Below are positions 22,961 to 35,210 of a stretch of DNA of 64,000 nt, piece after piece. A program made the translations under genes and the position numbers. Under the pieces are notes generated by a model. That model was not told the DNA's origin and searched no databases. It was given only the letters and a program-made list of their open reading frames with translations. The DNA is taken from positions 43,145,189-43,209,188 of the forward strand of contig CM075938.1 in assembly GCA_038030265.1 (NCBI GenBank), given 5' to 3'. How positions within the stretch are numbered: the first letter of the stretch is position 1; every line of letters begins with the position of its first letter. This stretch comes from Corythucha ciliata. Its lineage: Eukaryota; Arthropoda; Insecta; Hemiptera; Tingidae.

Positions 22961-25900
22961 GGACTTGCCCCAATAAGAGCAGATATGTCAGTCCGTAACG
23001 CTGTAAGTTAGGACGTGAATCCTTGGACGTTTTATTTCAGTCCACAGATTTTCATTGACTCAGGCCCGGTCGGGATCGACTCAGTCGACAAACCGTTCCG
23101 TTTCGATTCCATTATTTAAGTCTTTGTTGGATGATTTGTCAATGACCATTGACCAGTGACCATTGAAACATGTTTTTCCGAACAAGACATGCTATCTATG
23201 GTGAGACATTCGTTACTATTGAACATAGTAACAATGTCTATCCCAGAAAAAATTGATTCTCATTCCTCATTGAGCAAGAAACCGTCTGATGTCTCTATTT
23301 TAGTTTGGTCACTCTAATCTATGTTTGAATCGGATCCATAGTAGATCTATAATATCTAGAAAATAAAGCATTATTTCGGGCGACCAAAGAACCCATAATC
23401 AAGTATCTAGCAGACGACGACGAAATCTCTATGGTCTCTTTTCAATTTGGAATATTTGGTGAAATCTAATCGAGGGATATGAACAAGCACGAGCCTCAAG
23501 TGTAAATGCTAAAAGTCGTCTTTTATCTATAGAACGGATCTATAGGAACAGGGACTTGTCTCATCTCTTGTCTCTCCTTCCCAGCACAACCGTTAACCCC
23601 TCATAGCTTTATCTTCCATCACCTTTTAAACTGGCATCATTCCCTTTTTCTTTTTCTTTCTTTCTTTTTTTTTTTTTTTTTTTTTTTTTTTTGCGAGAAC
23701 GGTGTATTTTTACATGAGGTACAAGACAAAAAAGGGGAAGGGCCAAATGTTATTTATGCCACCACTAGAGAAAAATATATTGCATTGTATCGCTTTCAAT
23801 TCTCTTTTAAGCTATTTAATTTACGTTTCCAAAAACAAACGAAGGGGGAAGAGAAAAATCCGCTGAGTGAGCCAAAAACAGATCAATGTGGGTATATACG
23901 GGCTCGTTTCCCGGATCGTTTTAACAACAAAGGGGAGGATATAGGAAGAATTAATGTGTAAGAGCCTACCTGGAAACAGGATTTAGATTAAACCTAAATC
24001 GAGACTTATAGGGGCTCAGGCGGCCGTCACAAAAAGTTTGAAGAAATTTGGTTGTATTGAAGTTTCGCAATTTTCTGAGGACTGCGGCCCATCCCACCTC
24101 TATACATTCATTCATTCACCGCCATCCCCTAAAAGGATTTGGTGTAGGGAAGACTCTAATGGGTTTAATATCATTGTAAGTTGATCCTAGGTACGTGGTT
24201 TGACTCCTCAAGCTTCCTCCCTCCACTCTTACCGACGCGGTACGAGCCTATACCTTCCAATACAAGGATCTTAGTACGAATTTAAATGATCCATTAAACT
24301 ATGGCACCACCCCTATAAAGGAGAAGAGACAGGTATTAATCCCGCGGTATCCCCTTCGCCTTCACGAGATGTAATTAAGTCTTGCTCCCCCTCTACATGA
24401 GATATCACGTTTTCTTGTTGAAATTTATGTTTTTCAATTTTTTTTTTACCCTTTTATTAGGATTAAAAGTCAATATCAGTATGTGCTACATCTGAAAAGA
24501 ACACGAGATACGAAGAACAGGAGTGAGATGGGTAAAAAAGGGGCGGGGGCGTTGAAGGGCTGATTTGAAAAACAAATATACTCTCCCCTTGTTTTTAGCC
24601 GGGAACTTTTGAACAAATATTGCCTCGTAATGAACAAGAGCACGTGCGCATTACCTTTCAAACCTTTCTCTCTTCTCCCTGCTTTTCCAAATCCCTAATG
24701 ATCAAAAGAAACGACTGATTTGAACGGATACGTAAATGTGGTAGCAACACCTTTTTTTTTCCAATTCATACCCCCTCTCACAAATAGGATTTGAATTGTT
24801 CTTGAACTAATAGAGAAATAATTGTTTAAGAGACATTAAAAGTTATTCCATTATAGGACGTAGACCATAGTTAAGCTTAACGATCTGCAATCACACGTGA
24901 ACAATTGTTGTTAAAGGGACCGACCATCATTGCTCCTTTGAACACCATTTCTCCTTCCATACAAACAAAACGTCCACGCCACTTGAAAACCAGACCCTTT
25001 CAACGCCACCTCTTCATCGTCATGGCGTTATGTTGAAACGTATTAAAGTTTAGAGGGTTGCGGGCTGAAAGCCAGTGGACGGTCATAACATGGTTTTATA
25101 TTTCACCCCTTATTTTGCATAAATATTGGGAAGATGTGCTCAGGGTGATGGGTGCGATGAGCGTGGAGAAATAACAATGATAATAAAAACTAAACAGTGA
25201 GCGAAAAGGAAAAATTATTAACTTTACTCTTGATTTAATTTTTTATTGTTATTCTTCATAGCATCCACATTAATTTACTTGTAAATGTTACGTTTCTTGC
25301 CATTGTATTCCTCCATTGATCACAAATTAATACTTTTTCACCCCTCATGCCTTATCAATCACACTTGATATTACAGCTTGCAATATTCTTTTAATCTCAA
25401 AACTATTTTCTACCCTTCGATAACCTGAACTCCTTTAGAGATGTACGAAGCAAAGACGACAGGGCTGAAGCAAGGAAGAGAAGAGCGCCAAATGGAGGGG
25501 GGAAGGATTCAATTTCAATTACTAAACGCCTCCCCTCCTAACCCAATTCCTTCAAGGAAACACCACACTGGTGCAATTCGTTTTTTGGATTTGATTTGGG
25601 TGGTAAAGTGCGCGGCAAGGGGTATATAAGAGAGATGTTAGGAGCGTCAATCTTTTAGCGAAAATCTGGTTTCGGGCTCTTGCCACGCAGAATGAAGGAG
25701 GGTTGGATGGGAAATAGAAAAGAGGTTATGGTGTTGGGGGGAGGGGGGTGAAATCTTATTTCGTCGCTCCAGATGTGATGAGAGAGGGAGACAGGGGAGT
25801 GACGAGAAATCGTTTGTTTTATCGGGTGAATACGTAATAAAACTGAAGGAATAAATTAAGTTCACTGTAATTATGCATAATACTCAACCTGGAACTAGGC

Positions 25901-27012
25901 ACCTTACCACCGTTATATTTATTTTTCTTCACACAACGACTCACGAATATGAGAGTACAATTTATTTGTGAAGGTATCAAGATACCAGTAAAGACTGCAT
26001 GACTCCTCGAAAACTGTTTATGACGCAAGATTACACGTACTATCGGTGAGTTCAATCGATCAAGAGTAGTGTCCTTTCGATGCGTTTATTTGGACTATTT
26101 CACAGTTGGACCACCAGATTAGCTCATTTTATGATACGGCGTCCACTTCGAATGCGTGGCATAAACAGTATGTATACTAAGACAGAATGAACCACTTTTT
26201 GCACGAGTACAATAATATTCTATTTTGTGTTTTGCGTTACCACCACTTCCTTTTCCAACGGTGGCCAGCGTTAACTTTGCCTCTCTTATGCGCGGTGGGA
26301 TTTCTGTGTTTTTTTTTTTGTTTTTTTTTTTTTTAATATGCGCTGTGTAGGAACACGAGTCGCCTAGAAGGTTAGCGTATAGTTCAACTTGAGCACCATA
26401 ACTCAACGAGTTGAAAAGAGGACTCTCAATAGGTTTTGTTGTGCCCTGGCCCAGGGATTAAAACGCCATTTGGATTATCATGCCAAAAGAGGGGTGTGTT
26501 ACTCTGCGACAATGTCCACTGGGGTGGCGAAGGGGGTAAGTTCACGTTAAGCCGAATAGAGAGAGTAATGTTTAGTGGGATTGATAGGAGTACTTGCTGG
26601 GCCGTATAAAGGGCTGAGACTAGGAATGAGAGCGGAATGTAAGCGGAAAAGAGAGAGTGTGGGTACTAGGGTTTTCCTGATTTATGGTTCATTATCACTA
26701 CCGCGCTAACAGTGAGGAAGAGCAAGAGAGGGAAAGGGAGAGGCTGACCAGCAATCCATTAATGGCCACGTCCAGTGCGGTGAAACCACTGTACCATTAT
26801 CCACGTCCCTCAGACGTTTGTTTGCTATAGGTTTGTTTATACTTTAATAATCACAATCATAGGTTATATTATACCTAGTGAGTTTTAGCACTCTCTCGTT
26901 AAATCCTTCAGAAACTTTATTTTCAAATTTCAACCAATCAGATGTTTCGTAACCAAGCAACGACTGATTTATCGGTCGCGTTAGCGGGGGTGTTTCTAAA
27001 AGTCTCTAATAT
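22961..27012. other. Non-coding stretch, no gene seen
   Basis: There is no credible exon over 4 kb. A pyrimidine tract (TTTTTC, TTTC repeats) runs into 28 T at 23665-23692, and G- or A-rich short runs occur near 25740 and 26310-26335. No long repeat was recognised. Confidence 0.45.
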
Positions 27013-27234
27013 TATTGACATCTTTCATAAGCACTCTTGCCGAGCTAAGATGAACTAACCATCTGGAGTAACATCTGACCGGTGTCACTTTTGTTTTTGT
27101 TTATTGTGGTCGTGAGAATCAGAATCAGATAGAAAATGATTGAATTAAATCCAATTGAAAATTGAAGGATACCTCAGGAGGTCGTTTCACTTAGTCGTCA
27201 CATGAGCGCTGGTGTATTTATGAAAGATGTCAAT
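27013..27234. mobile_element. Inverted-repeat element (MITE)
   Basis: TATTGACATCTTTCATAA at the left is the exact complement of TTATGAAAGATGTCAATA at the right (27217-27234), 222 bp apart. Short related words pair outward (TAATAT and ATATTA). There is no coding content. Confidence 0.65.
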
Positions 27235-27399
27235 ACACTATATTATGTTCTCAAAATGTTGTTTTTTTCAATCGGTATACTGTACAGTATAATTACCTAA
27301 TATTAATACTTAATATTCAATACGGTTGACTCAAATGATAGTGCTGTGACAAACAATACCACTACGATTCTGGTATAAATAAGGGATCAAGCCGTACTG

Positions 27400-28010
27400 A
27401 CAAAATCAACCATTCGCGCGCCAAAAATTACCAATACAGATCATTCTCTTATCTAGCTTGACGGACCATATGCGCGTTCCAAAAACGGCTAAACTGACTA
27501 TTCGCACCCAGAAAATGCCTGAACAGATGATTCCAGCCCTAAAAAGTGCAAAATCGGCCACTCGCGAGCAACGAATCGCCAAACTGACCATTCTTTGCTT
27601 TTGGCTTGACGTGAATATTTTATGGCCTGAAAAATGGCAAAAATCACGATTCGCGCCTTGAAAATGGCTAAACTGACTGGCGATATTCTAACTGACTGGC
27701 ATATCGCACTGGCTAATATTCACTTGTTATAAATGACTAGGCAATATGCACCTTAGAAATGGCAAACATGACCACTCGCAACCTAAAACTGGTATGACGG
27801 ACTATTTGCGCCACACAAATGGCAAAACTGACTGTTTGCGTCCGAAAGTCGTCAATACTGCATTTGCGCCCGTGTACATGTATATTATGTAGGTATACGG
27901 CTTAAATGACGCTATTCATGCCACGCCTGATGTGACCTGCAGTGCCGAAAAAAAATTGCGAAATAAGAGGCTATTCGCACCCTCAAAAGATATTAATTGA
28001 CTCAATCGTT
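27400..28010 (+). repeat. Degenerate ~32-bp tandem array, family C
   Basis: A unit resembling CTATTCGCGCCCTAAAAATG followed by GCAAAACTGAC recurs about eighteen times with heavy divergence. The reverse complement of this unit aligns loosely with the family-A unit. A second block of the same family occupies 29560-30360. Confidence 0.65.
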
Positions 28011-28865
28011 GAACTATTCGATCCCTTCCCCACCGAATAGCACCGTCTTCACCTTATCAACTGAAGTGAAGGAGAAGGCTCAACCCTCCTGAGCCTGGGA
28101 TCCGCGACTGCTAAGGTTGAACCTTTTCAGTTTACTGTGGTTTGGAACCTGGTATCACAGTGAAAACCACTTCAACCGCTCGTCATAGTACGCGGTTTTT
28201 CCAATGTTTTTTGAATGTTTGGTCGCTTTTGACAGAAATTGCCCAGGGACGGTTTTTAGGCTGAACGTTCATGTTTTCAAAGTGTTTCTATTTGAACTGG
28301 ACGGCATGGGCATTTACCACAACAATTTACCGCTAAAAAATGTGCCAAAGAGGTCAATAGATAAGGGCGAAAACAAGGTTGAACGCGCAGATTTTCGGGC
28401 TCAGATACAGGATGGGGGTCATGGCCCCCTCCTTGAGTAAACTCTGGATCCGCGCCTACACCCGAAGCCTCCACGGGTCGAATTGAAAGGGTTTCCACTT
28501 CAATTGATGTTTTAAAAAGTCCAGATGCGGCGAAAGTGGTGGAGCGAATGCTCCCTCAATGATCTGATGGGAGGAGTGGCGGCGCTCTCCCAGTCATGCA
28601 CGGAGCTGAGGAAAAATATGTCGAAGATTGCGCGTAATTCCGACTTAAATGTGACATTTCGCAAAAATGTTGCCAGAATATGTTATTTCACGTGGATTTT
28701 TCCAGTCACGGTGGCGTTTATTCTTCCTTATAGGTATTGTTTTATCAGTAATTTTTCCCAGCTTAACGTGAATTTTGCCCAGGGTGTAATGTTTCGCGTG
28801 AATTTCACTGAATAGTCGAACGTGTTTGCCTCAGAACCAGGCTAAACGGCTTAAAAATAATAATT
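28011..28865. other. Decayed repetitive sequence, no gene seen
   Basis: Two small dyads (TACTGTGGTTT with a later ACAGTGAAAACCACT) and a CTGGATCCGCGCCTA word near 28443, related to GCGCGGATCC near 30402, suggest transposon debris. The 78- and 96-codon frames here are not recognisable proteins. Confidence 0.4.
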
Positions 28866-29560
28866 TGGTCTCCTGTGATAAATAAAACAAATCATTGGAA
28901 TGTAGAAACCGCAAAGATCCGAGGGGAACTCGCAGTCAAGTCGCGCGATCAAAATTGGACTTCCACTGAAGGCGGAGCAGAGGTCTTAAATCCCCCTCGC
29001 CAACCACCTAAAATGGCTAATACTGACGGTACCCGCGTGGAACGTCCTTTTGAAAAACCCCTATTTTGGACACGCTTTTGGCCCATAAAAACACAGGGAG
29101 TTAGTTGATCACACTGATTAGATGTTAGGACCAACTGGCTGGTCTCGGGGAGTAATCAGGGGCCTATTTTTTGAAAGTACTTTTCAACTCTACACTTTGC
29201 ACTCTTCCAATTTGTCGCATGGAAAGAGAAAGAAAAAGTGCTAAGTGAAAAGAGAAGAGTTGAAAAGTACTTTCAAAAAATAGGCCCCTGGTATGTCCAA
29301 AAAACAAAATTTTACAGGAGGACGATTTTAAGTTTTTGCACGAAATAGATGTTTTTACTACGAATAACCTGTTTTTTCCCAGATACCAGCCAACTGAGCC
29401 CAGATCCCATGTGTGGATGGTGTACGGCGGACGGACATTCCAGAAATCGAATCTATACACGTTAAAACGTGCAAAGATAAAGTTTGAGGGTGGGATGTAA
29501 ACATTTTTTCCTGACCGAAAACATAGTGTATTATTCAGAACGAATAATAAACCAAAGTGG
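28866..29560 (+). mobile_element. Old copy of the 425-bp repeat family
   Basis: The blocks TTTTGGCCCATAAAA, GATGTTAGGACCAACT and GGCGGACGGACATT occur in the same order and orientation as in the tandem pair at 62539-63388, with clear divergence. Both end in a short hairpin-like TTATT...AATAATAA stretch. A young MITE (29157-29290) splits it. Confidence 0.6.
29157..29290. mobile_element. Young MITE with 35-bp perfect terminal repeats
   Basis: CAGGGGCCTATTTTTTGAAA begins an inverted repeat of about 35 bp that is perfect at both ends of this 134-bp element. The CAGGGG ends recall hAT elements, but no 8-bp duplication is visible in the flanks. Perfect arms beside a strongly decayed host repeat suggest recent insertion. 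Confidence 0.75.
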
Positions 29561-30360
29561 CTAAACTATATTGCCGTTCGTGCCCTCAACGGACTAAACC
29601 GACCATCCCCAACAATCCCTAGAAAATAATCAGTAAAACTATTCACGCTCTATAAATGGCAAAAATGATACTATGCTCCGTTAAAATTGCTAAACTTACG
29701 ATTCGAGCCTTGAAAATGCTCAAACTGACGATCTATGTGATCAAAATGTCAAAGCTGTCCACTTTGTGATACAATAATGAGACACAAAAACTAGCGATCC
29801 ACGACTGGAAAATTGCTAATCTAACGATTCTTGCGCCAAAAATAGCCGAACTGGTCATTTTATTCACACCTTGAAAACAGCTTGACGAACTATTCTCGTC
29901 ATTAAAATAAAATTGTAAAGTGGCCCACACTCCTTAATATTGCACAACATAAAGGTTGCAAAAAAAATGAACGAGTATTGTGCGAACCAGTTTTTATTTG
30001 AAAACATCGGAAAAATAAATTAAAAGTCAAAATATTGCGCAATATATTATGTATATGCCCTTCAACGTGCAGGGTAAACGTCGAAATCCTGCACAAATTT
30101 ATTGCGCAATAATTATTGTGCGCGTATTATGGACCACTTAAAACATAATGATTTGCACCATTTACATATTTAAACACTATTCGCGCACTATAAGATTGGC
30201 AAAATGGCTACCCTAAAAATTTGAAGGTGCCAAGCTCTAAAAATGGTCAAACGATACTTTGATTATGACTAAACCAACTATGAGCAAAAAAAATGACCAA
30301 TGGCCATAAATGGCTGGACTTTTCGCGCTCCATAAACGATCAACGAACGGGTTTCATTCC
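29561..30360 (+). repeat. Degenerate ~32-bp tandem array, family C (second block)
   Basis: The family-C words (ATTCGCGCTCTATAAATGGC, AAACTGACGATT) recur at 30-33-bp intervals, interrupted near 29930-30150 by AT-rich sequence rich in TTGCGCAATA-like dyads. Confidence 0.6.
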
Positions 30361-32891
30361 CCCCTCGAATAACAGGGCCGTCCACCATCCACCTTACCTC
30401 CAGGCGCGGATCCATCCCGGGGCACTCCAAAGTGCACATAAACTGCGAATTACAGCATTTTATTAATTTTGGTCAGGACGCTGTATCGCGAAACCACGAA
30501 TGGGTACGTTTTCTGATTTGCATCCGTGAATGGGTGATATTTCTCATTTCTACCCACAAACAGGGGGTTTTCCTCAGTTTTAGGAGCTTTTTATTTTTAT
30601 TATTCTTTATTTTCATACCAGTGCCACCGGTTCCATGGTTCCACCGCCACCGAAAACAACAAAAATGTCGTCTGGTCCATAAAAAATACCAAATGATTGA
30701 GTCGATCCCTGCGTTACACACACAATAATGTAGAAAGCTGCAAGAAAGCAGAAGAATTGTAGAGATTTCAACCTCTTCAATCCTTAATAATTGCCTCATC
30801 GCCAACATCACGAATCATCCACCGTGTTTTGTTACTCTGTTGTTGATGTTTATTTGGTTGATGGATTTTTGTTTGTTTTCTTATAATTATGGTTGCCATT
30901 TTTTTTTTCTAACGAAGGTAAGCTATTTATTCTATTTCTGACCGAACTCTTTCATAGAATGTAACCGCAAATGTACACGCGCCATATATTTCATTCTACT
31001 TCAGTGTCACTTATAATGGCATAGAATAGCGTCGGATGAAAAGAAAAATGGTTTTATTCTTCTATATTTGAGCCCTCTGATTGTGCACAGAGAGGTCCTG
31101 ATTGCCATTTGTCAATCCTCGGTAACAAAAATAACACAAATAAGCATGGTGAATCAATGACATTTTGATACTATTTTTCGTTTTATTGGAGGATTATAGT
31201 GCGGCAAAGATAGAGTTTGATCGAGAAATATTACGACGCCAAACTAACCAATACAACGGAAACGATCAACCGTATTGTGGAATAACGACTCATTCAAATC
31301 GCACAAAATTGTGTTCGACGTGTCGCTTTTGTTACACATGCAATCATTCATACAATAATAACTGCTTGTTTTGATTCGTTTGTCCAGCTTACGGAAAACA
31401 ACTTTTTTTTTTTTTTTTTTTTTGCGGAGCCATGTGAAGGACATTACATCTCTTCTTCACCATCAAACGCTCGCCACGACATTTTTTTCATTCAAGTTCT
31501 CTCTTTCAATTTGAGAAGCCCGTCACTCTTTTATTTACTTTATTCCAGTTAGGGCCACTTTGAGCATGAATGGCGGCAAGGAAAAAAAGAGAGAACGCCT
31601 CTTGTACTGAACGTCGACATTTGAATCTTATCAGGATCACACTCTACCTCTCTCATTCCTTCTCTTTTTACCTTCACTGTTCACAACACATAAGACTTGT
31701 AAAGGGGAAAAAAGGGTTAGATTTTTTTTTCTCAAGAGGAAATGTCTAGAAGAGAGGCACCCTCCTCCTCACCTTATGATTCCAGCCTCACTCTCTTTTT
31801 AAAAAAGTGACATTGAAAGCGAGAAGAGTGACAGGTCCTCAGAGATTTTGTGATCCGTGAACCGTGTCCCCTACTCTCGGAAATTCTTTTATTCTTGACG
31901 ATGAAAAAATGGGGTAAAACAAAATAAACAAAACGTCGAGTTCAAGCAATTTGTCGTTTACGAATAACATGTTTAGTCCCTTATACTTAATAATAGCCCA
32001 TTGGCGAAAACTGACAAGAGCACGTGGAACAACAGGAAGGAAGCCAGGGAGTCAAACATAAGCTGTTAAGGATTCCTCCCAGCTCGTGCGACAATATTTT
32101 TACCTATGTCGAGCAACATCTGTTAACGATTTTCAGGACGAGAGGGTCAGAATAGCTTGGCTGTGGCGCGTTTAGAAAGTTTTTAGGGGGATGTTTATTG
32201 GCTTGGAAAGTTTAAATTATTTCGACTGAAAAAGTGGAGGCGGTGGATCGGAATATAATTAAAGAGAACCAATATAATTACATTGGAACGAAACTGAAGG
32301 AGACAAACGGTTTCCTCAGTTTAAATTCCTTCTGATAGCGAGATTTACTGGAGAGTCGCTTTAGGTCCCCAGGGTAATAAGAAAAGGTAGTCTTCTTTCT
32401 AGTGCGACCCCTTCTTTCGCTTTCTGAATCTTTACTGCCTTTTACATCTCGTGCCCAACCCTTAAATAACAATCGCTATTCTCTCAAATAAAGATTTATA
32501 ACTTGCAATCAGTATTAAATCACTGCCGTCAATAGAAATTTTGTGTCCAAAATATACGCTGTGATGAAAGAACCAATGGCAATACCTTATACCCTCATTC
32601 AACACCTCAAACCCTTCCCAATCCCTTAAACTGAAATGAGCCTTGAAGCTATAGAGAATAAAATATTCTTCCCACCGATCATAATATTGCAAGGAACTGA
32701 GGTACACGTGTACCCCACCAACACCTCTGACACCAAATTGATATGCTATACTTGTACGCAACGATGTCACCCTCTTCTCTCTTTTTTTTAAACCCTCTCT
32801 TCACCAAGAACGGCCTCTCCCTCGGTCAGCAAGACGACGCTGTAGTACGGCTAATCACTTTGACTGGGAACGTGTGGGTCTGTGACGCATA
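30361..32891. other. Non-coding stretch, no gene seen
   Basis: Family-A/B-like words appear weakly at 30480-30590. A run of 21 T is at 31403-31423. There are no credible exons. Confidence 0.45.
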
Positions 32892-33619
32892 CCTTACGAG
32901 GAGCTGTGTGTGCTCCTGAGCGTGCTATGAGGAAGTGTTAGCCTTACGGGTAGTGTGTGTGACTCCTCGTAAGGTCAGATCAAAATTTGGGCTGGAAACG
33001 TCGAGAAATATGAAAATAATTAATTTAAATTTATGTTGTGTAACTCCCCGTAACGATTTCCTTATGAGCCATACACAGTGTGTGTTTTTCACGAACCTTA
33101 AGGGGAGTTAACCTTGCTCCTGGTAAGGGGCCGCTCCTTGCACATGAATTACCCCGTAACCCTCCCGTCCAAAGTCATTCTTCATGTCCGGTGCTGCCAC
33201 CTGGTGAGCAGTTTATTGTTTGATTTTCAGGATAATTTCTGCTCCACATTGTCACCCCCTTTACTAATACAATTTACCCTTTCTAAATGGTATTAAAAAT
33301 GATATTATGGTAAAATGGTATTATTCGTCCTTGAAAGGCATCATACCCAGTTATTTTTCCCTCTACGCTAAATTTTGTGTCTTGTTCTATGGTAGAGACG
33401 GACTAACTCAGCCTTAAACAAAATATTGCCTGTTCCTGATTAATCTGATTTATCAGTTCATAAAAGCTTCCGGATCCTAAAGAATTGCACTAAAGTGGTG
33501 CAAAGGGGGAATGATCAGGTTCGATTACCCTTCTATTCTGTGGGAGCTGTGTGTGCTCCTGAAACGTGCTATGAGAAAGTGTTAGCCTTATGGGAAGTGT
33601 GTGTGAATTCTCATTGGGA
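32892..33619. repeat. Dispersed duplicate with inverted CCTTACGAGGAG ends
   Basis: A 73-bp block at 32901-32973 (GAGCTGTGTGTGCTCCTGAG, GTGCTATGAGGAAGTGTTAG) recurs at 33544-33619 with about 85-90 percent identity by eye. The first copy is bounded by a perfect 12-bp inverted pair, CCTTACGAGGAG (from 32892) and CTCCTCGTAAGG (to 32974). Related words recur at 33045-33125. This is probably a small mobile element with a displaced partial copy. The 105-codon frame at 33495-33812 overlaps it and has no recognisable domain. Confidence 0.5.
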
Positions 33620-33639
33620 CAAAAGGCTAAATAAAAACT

Positions 33640-35202
33640 TTACCATTCTGCTGCACAAAACACTGGCTGTGGGAAGGGGATATGAAATACTCTGTACTGT
33701 CACGATATCGGGTGAGAAAAGTCTCGAAATCCAGGATACCTTTAAAATACCAGTCAGTTATTATGACGAGAAGGAGGGTGATGTTTTTGGTTCCTCGTGG
33801 GTGATTTCTTAATTTTTAATTAATTTGTAGTCGTTATACGTCCGACAATATCAGTTTGAGCCCCTCTGTCACCACAAAAAATATTTTTTAGGGCACGAAA
33901 CTTGGCGTTAAAAACATATTGTTAAAAACAATTTAGGTAGGTGGCGGGGGACTTTCGCCAGATCATCAGTGTCAAGCTTAAATTTATTCAATTAAGAGTC
34001 AATAATATTTTATTTGTGTAGTGGGGGGAGGTAATCTATGTCACTTCAGATTTAATTCTTTATTTCCAACACGCTTGGGGAAAAGTAGAAAGGAGAGGAG
34101 GTTAATGGCTTAGGATTAGAGAACCTATTCAATTCACATTGCAGTTTGATAAAGAAGGGAGGGATGACAAGTGGTAGCTCTGCCGGAGGAATGACCTTGC
34201 TATTCTGGCGGGGGTTTTTTTTTTGTTCCCTTTCACGCCATACTAATAATTCCATCTCATAATATTGTGGCGGTATTTTTCTTCCTCCTTTCGCGCCTAT
34301 TTGTTTCTCATAAACCCCTTGAACCGCACAAACATCACAATCTGGCTACACGTACACCAAGCATTCAACTTGCATTGATTTTTATTTTCATCTCATTAGA
34401 TAATTATAATTATGTTGCCCTTGCTTAAAATATTAGATGGGTGAAAGCCACTGCGATTAGATCAGTTATTGACTTAGGATAATTAATAAATATTTCCGAG
34501 GGCTGTCAGCTCATTACATACAATGCTACACGTCCTTCACTTATCGGCACTGATTCACAGACATTAATATAAAAAATATTATGATACTTTAAATAGCCAC
34601 AACCATATTTCGCTTGGTCAACTTCGACCAAGCGAAATACCCCGACCTTTTCGCGAAAAGGCTGGGGCGGCTACCTGAAGATGGAGAAGGCCTCAATCAA
34701 AACACCACCTATGACAGAATAAACGAACATTAAATGTGAAAAAAATTCACGAGGGCACTCATAACTCAAGGCCACTGAAAAATCATGATTTATTCAGGTT
34801 GAAACATAAACATTTTAACGTGAAACTGATTCTCACTCGTGGACATGAATCTGGGGGGTGATTATGTAACTTGCAAAATTTACGTGTTGTAAAAGGGAAG
34901 GAGGGGAGAGGATGTACCCCGTTGCCATGGTTTTTCCACACGTCTGTTAAGAATTTATTATTTTTTCTTCGATACCACACAGTCTCGCGTGAAAATTCCG
35001 CAGTTTAATTCACTAGGTATCGTAAAAAACATAACAACGAAGTACCTCCCCACGCACATCTTCATTTTACGACACGTAAATTTTGTAGTTACAGAATCAC
35101 GCCCCAGGTCAATTTTTTTCATTCATATCCAACCATTTCTCACATCCCTTTTCCACTAGGGTTAGCTTTCAATCGAAGTGCAGCGTAGCTTTTGAGAAAC
35201 CT
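33640..35202. other. Non-coding stretch left of the satellite
   Basis: No exon was recognised. It contains two adjacent strong hairpins, listed separately at 34606-34661. The last 50 bp begin to resemble the satellite edge (GAAACCTTAAAAGACGAAAC). Confidence 0.45.
34606..34661. repeat. Two adjacent perfect hairpins/palindromes
   Basis: TATTTCGCTTGGTC (34606-34619) pairs perfectly with GACCAAGCGAAATA (34626-34639) around a 6-base loop. Six bases farther on comes the perfect 16-bp palindrome CCTTTTCGCGAAAAGG (34646-34661). No surrounding element or terminal repeats are evident and the function is unknown. Confidence 0.85.
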
Positions 35203-35210
35203 TAAAAGAC

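Noticed and set aside
33495..33812. 105-codon plus-strand frame
   Set aside because: It overlaps the displaced partial copy of the 73-bp duplicate and shows no domain.
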